NCBI GenBank assembly: GCA_023301685.1
Contig: JALZUG010000029.1
Span: 1-60,426, forward strand
From: Rickettsiaceae bacterium
GTDB taxonomy: Bacteria; Pseudomonadota; Alphaproteobacteria; Rickettsiales; Rickettsiaceae
Direction: 5' to 3'
DNA length: 60,426 bases
Positions 59,239 to 60,426 of the stretch are shown piece by piece. Both the position numbers and the translations under genes were made by a program. The number at the start of each line of letters is the position of its first letter. The stretch's first letter is position 1. The notes beneath the pieces were generated by a model. That model searched no databases and was not told the origin of the DNA. It saw only the letters and a list, made by a program, of their open reading frames with translations.

Positions 59239-59967
59239 TTAGTGAAGATTAATCGCATCATTGAGGTATACACAAGACAATATCGTAAATATATATGCCT
59301 GTAATACCGCAACAAATATTTCAAATCCTATCAAAACAACAATAAATGGTATTGGTAAAAATTTCAAATATATAACCATTGAAACAACAAAACCTGCCAT
59401 TACTTTCAATAATACATGACCTGCAACCATATTTGCGGCCAAACGAAGAGACAGACTAACTGGTCTTGCTAAATATGCAAACAACTCTATCACTACCATC
59501 AATGGCGCAAGCCACCATGGCGTTCCAGCCGGCAAAAATAAAGAGAAAAAATGTAATCCATGTAAATATAAACCAAGCAATGTAACCAAAAGAAAAATCA
59601 TCATTGCCATAGCAAAAGTAACTGAAATATGGCTTGTAACCGTGAACCCGTATGGGACCATCCCAAGCAAATTACACGTCAAAATAAACATAAATAGAGT
59701 GAAAATGAGAGGAACAAACTTACGGCCACCTGAGCCAACATTTTGTTCAAGCATATTCGAAATCATTCCGTAAATCAGCTCCCCACTAATTTGTAATCTA
59801 GTTGGTATGAGCTTTTTGCTTTTAAAGGCAAATGTAAAATATAGAAATATAAAAGCCCCTGCAATCATCATGAATAGAGACGAGTTAGTTATACTAATAT
59901 CATAACCAAATAGCTCTATATCAACTATTTCTTTAACTTTAAACTGATCTAATGGACTATGTGACAT
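59239..59967 (-). CDS. atpB: ATP synthase F0 subunit a
   Basis: 242 residues with about six membrane helices; the essential arginine lies in [18 protein letters not shown] (about residue 180). It forms the proton half-channels against the c ring. It starts 2 bp after the atpI stop. Confidence 0.96.
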   Translation of the reverse strand: MSHSPLDQFKVKEIVDIELFGYDISITNSSLFMMIAGAFIFLYFTFAFKSKKLIPTRLQISGELIYGMISNMLEQNVGSGGRKFVPLIFTLFMFILTCNLLGMVPYGFTVTSHISVTFAMAMMIFLLVTLLGLYLHGLHFFSLFLPAGTPWWLAPLMVVIELFAYLARPVSLSLRLAANMVAGHVLLKVMAGFVVSMVIYLKFLPIPFIVVLIGFEIFVAVLQAYIFTILSCVYLNDAINLH

Positions 59968-59969
59968 TG

Positions 59970-60227
59970 CTAATTAATATTCTTTTTCCAAATTGACCTA
60001 AAAGCTGCAGCCATTGCAAGTATTATACAGATTATAAGGAAGATGGGCTTTGAATCAAACAAATTATCAAAAAACATCCCCATTATTAAACCAACAATTG
60101 CACCAGCAACCAATTCAACCGCAATATTAAACGCCTTGCTACTATGGCCCGCTTTATGAGAAGTAGATTTTTTATCTTTAAATTTATCTATTCTTTCTTG
60201 AATATTACCAAATTTATCCTTGTTCAT
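59970..60227 (-). CDS. atpI: AtpI, ATP synthase assembly protein
   Basis: 85 residues: a basic N terminus and two membrane helices (about 35-53, 57-75) with [17 protein letters not shown] and [18 protein letters not shown], the AtpI/AtpQ pattern that helps build the c ring. Its start overlaps the end of the upstream gene by 14 bp. First gene of the F0 cluster. Confidence 0.88.
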   Translation of the reverse strand: MNKDKFGNIQERIDKFKDKKSTSHKAGHSSKAFNIAVELVAGAIVGLIMGMFFDNLFDSKPIFLIICIILAMAAAFRSIWKKNIN

Positions 60228-60426
60228 CGGCTCTAAGAATTGAGTTTATAGCACTCGACAATTCCTCAACAGTATACGGTTTTGTAAATTGCTTTCCATT
60301 AATGAAAAATGTAGGTGTTCCAATAAAACGTGGTTCTTTTGCTACAAGTTTAGTATTTTCTATCAGACCTTTGATTTTAGATTCATCATTTAAACACATA
60401 GCGTATTGTTCAGCTGAAACCCCACC
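60214..60426 (-). CDS. DsbA-like thioredoxin-fold protein (3' end)
   Basis: Partial: the visible frame runs from the right edge (GGVSAEQYAMCLNDESK start) to the TAA at 60214, about 70 residues. The cis-proline GTPTFFINGKQF and the following YTVEELSSAI helix are typical of the DsbA/DsbG family that makes or isomerises disulfides in the periplasm. The catalytic CxxC is outside the window. It overlaps atpI by 14 bp. Confidence 0.85.
   Translation of the reverse strand, partial: GGVSAEQYAMCLNDESKIKGLIENTKLVAKEPRFIGTPTFFINGKQFTKPYTVEELSSAINSILRADEQG

Overview
The window is AT-rich, gene-dense chromosomal DNA from a Gram-negative bacterium. It most resembles an obligately intracellular alphaproteobacterium of the order Rickettsiales. 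The signs are a reduced core gene set with alphaproteobacterial order (ATP synthase atpI-B-E-X-F apart from the F1 genes, sucC-sucD, mnmG-rsmG-parA-parB), many ankyrin, TPR and coiled-coil proteins of effector type, decaying genes, and little biosynthesis. The species cannot be named from the sequence alone. There is no rRNA, CRISPR array, insertion sequence or prophage.

Layout. 1-2.7 kb: cell elongation genes rodA (3' end), mreD and mrdA, overlapping by 8 bp each. 2.8-10.4 kb: host-interaction-type genes (a 630-residue TPR protein, a TPR protein, an ankyrin protein) among a Nudix hydrolase, pal, anmK with a small unlisted upstream ORF, and tRNA-Thr. 10.4-18.1 kb: a membrane protein, sucC-sucD, a second Nudix gene, then a minus-strand run of envelope and repair genes (SIMPL protein, recN, bamD, a hidden 57-codon tatA, an FMN reductase) and tRNA-Glu. 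18.2-22.7 kb: a coupled membrane/coiled-coil pair and dnaK-dnaJ behind a good RpoH-type promoter. 22.8-31.4 kb, plus strand: an HtrA-like protease, ndk, mnmG, rsmG, parA, parB, a transaldolase and ettA. Two parS-like sites lie at mnmG and rsmG. 31.6-42.1 kb: accessory genes (MidA-like methyltransferase with TPR tail, TatB-like protein, VWA protein, two glycosyltransferases, an alpha/beta hydrolase, and a divergent pair of paralogous repeat proteins of which one is frameshifted). 42.2-54.4 kb: rppH, a divergent polysaccharide deacetylase, ctpA, parE, an uncharacterised radical SAM enzyme, topA, dprA, a peroxiredoxin and trmB. 54.5-57.7 kb: tRNA-Ala, a Sel1-type lipoprotein and a 2-kb pseudogene. 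57.9-60.4 kb: the F0 part of ATP synthase and the 3' end of a DsbA-like gene.

How the genes fit together. RodA, MreD and PBP2 build the lateral wall; Pal, BamD, AnmK, CtpA and the Tat components maintain the envelope. SucCD and F0 ATP synthase mark an organism that respires through the TCA cycle. ParA, ParB and the parS-like sites mark the origin-proximal part of the chromosome. The accessory proteins (TPR, Ank, VWA, coiled coil, repeat family) mostly lack signal peptides, have acidic Ser/Thr/Glu-rich tails, and sit as single genes with their own start signals. They are the most likely novel host-facing factors, although no secretion evidence is visible. At least two accessory loci are broken by frameshifts or stops, which fits ongoing genome reduction.
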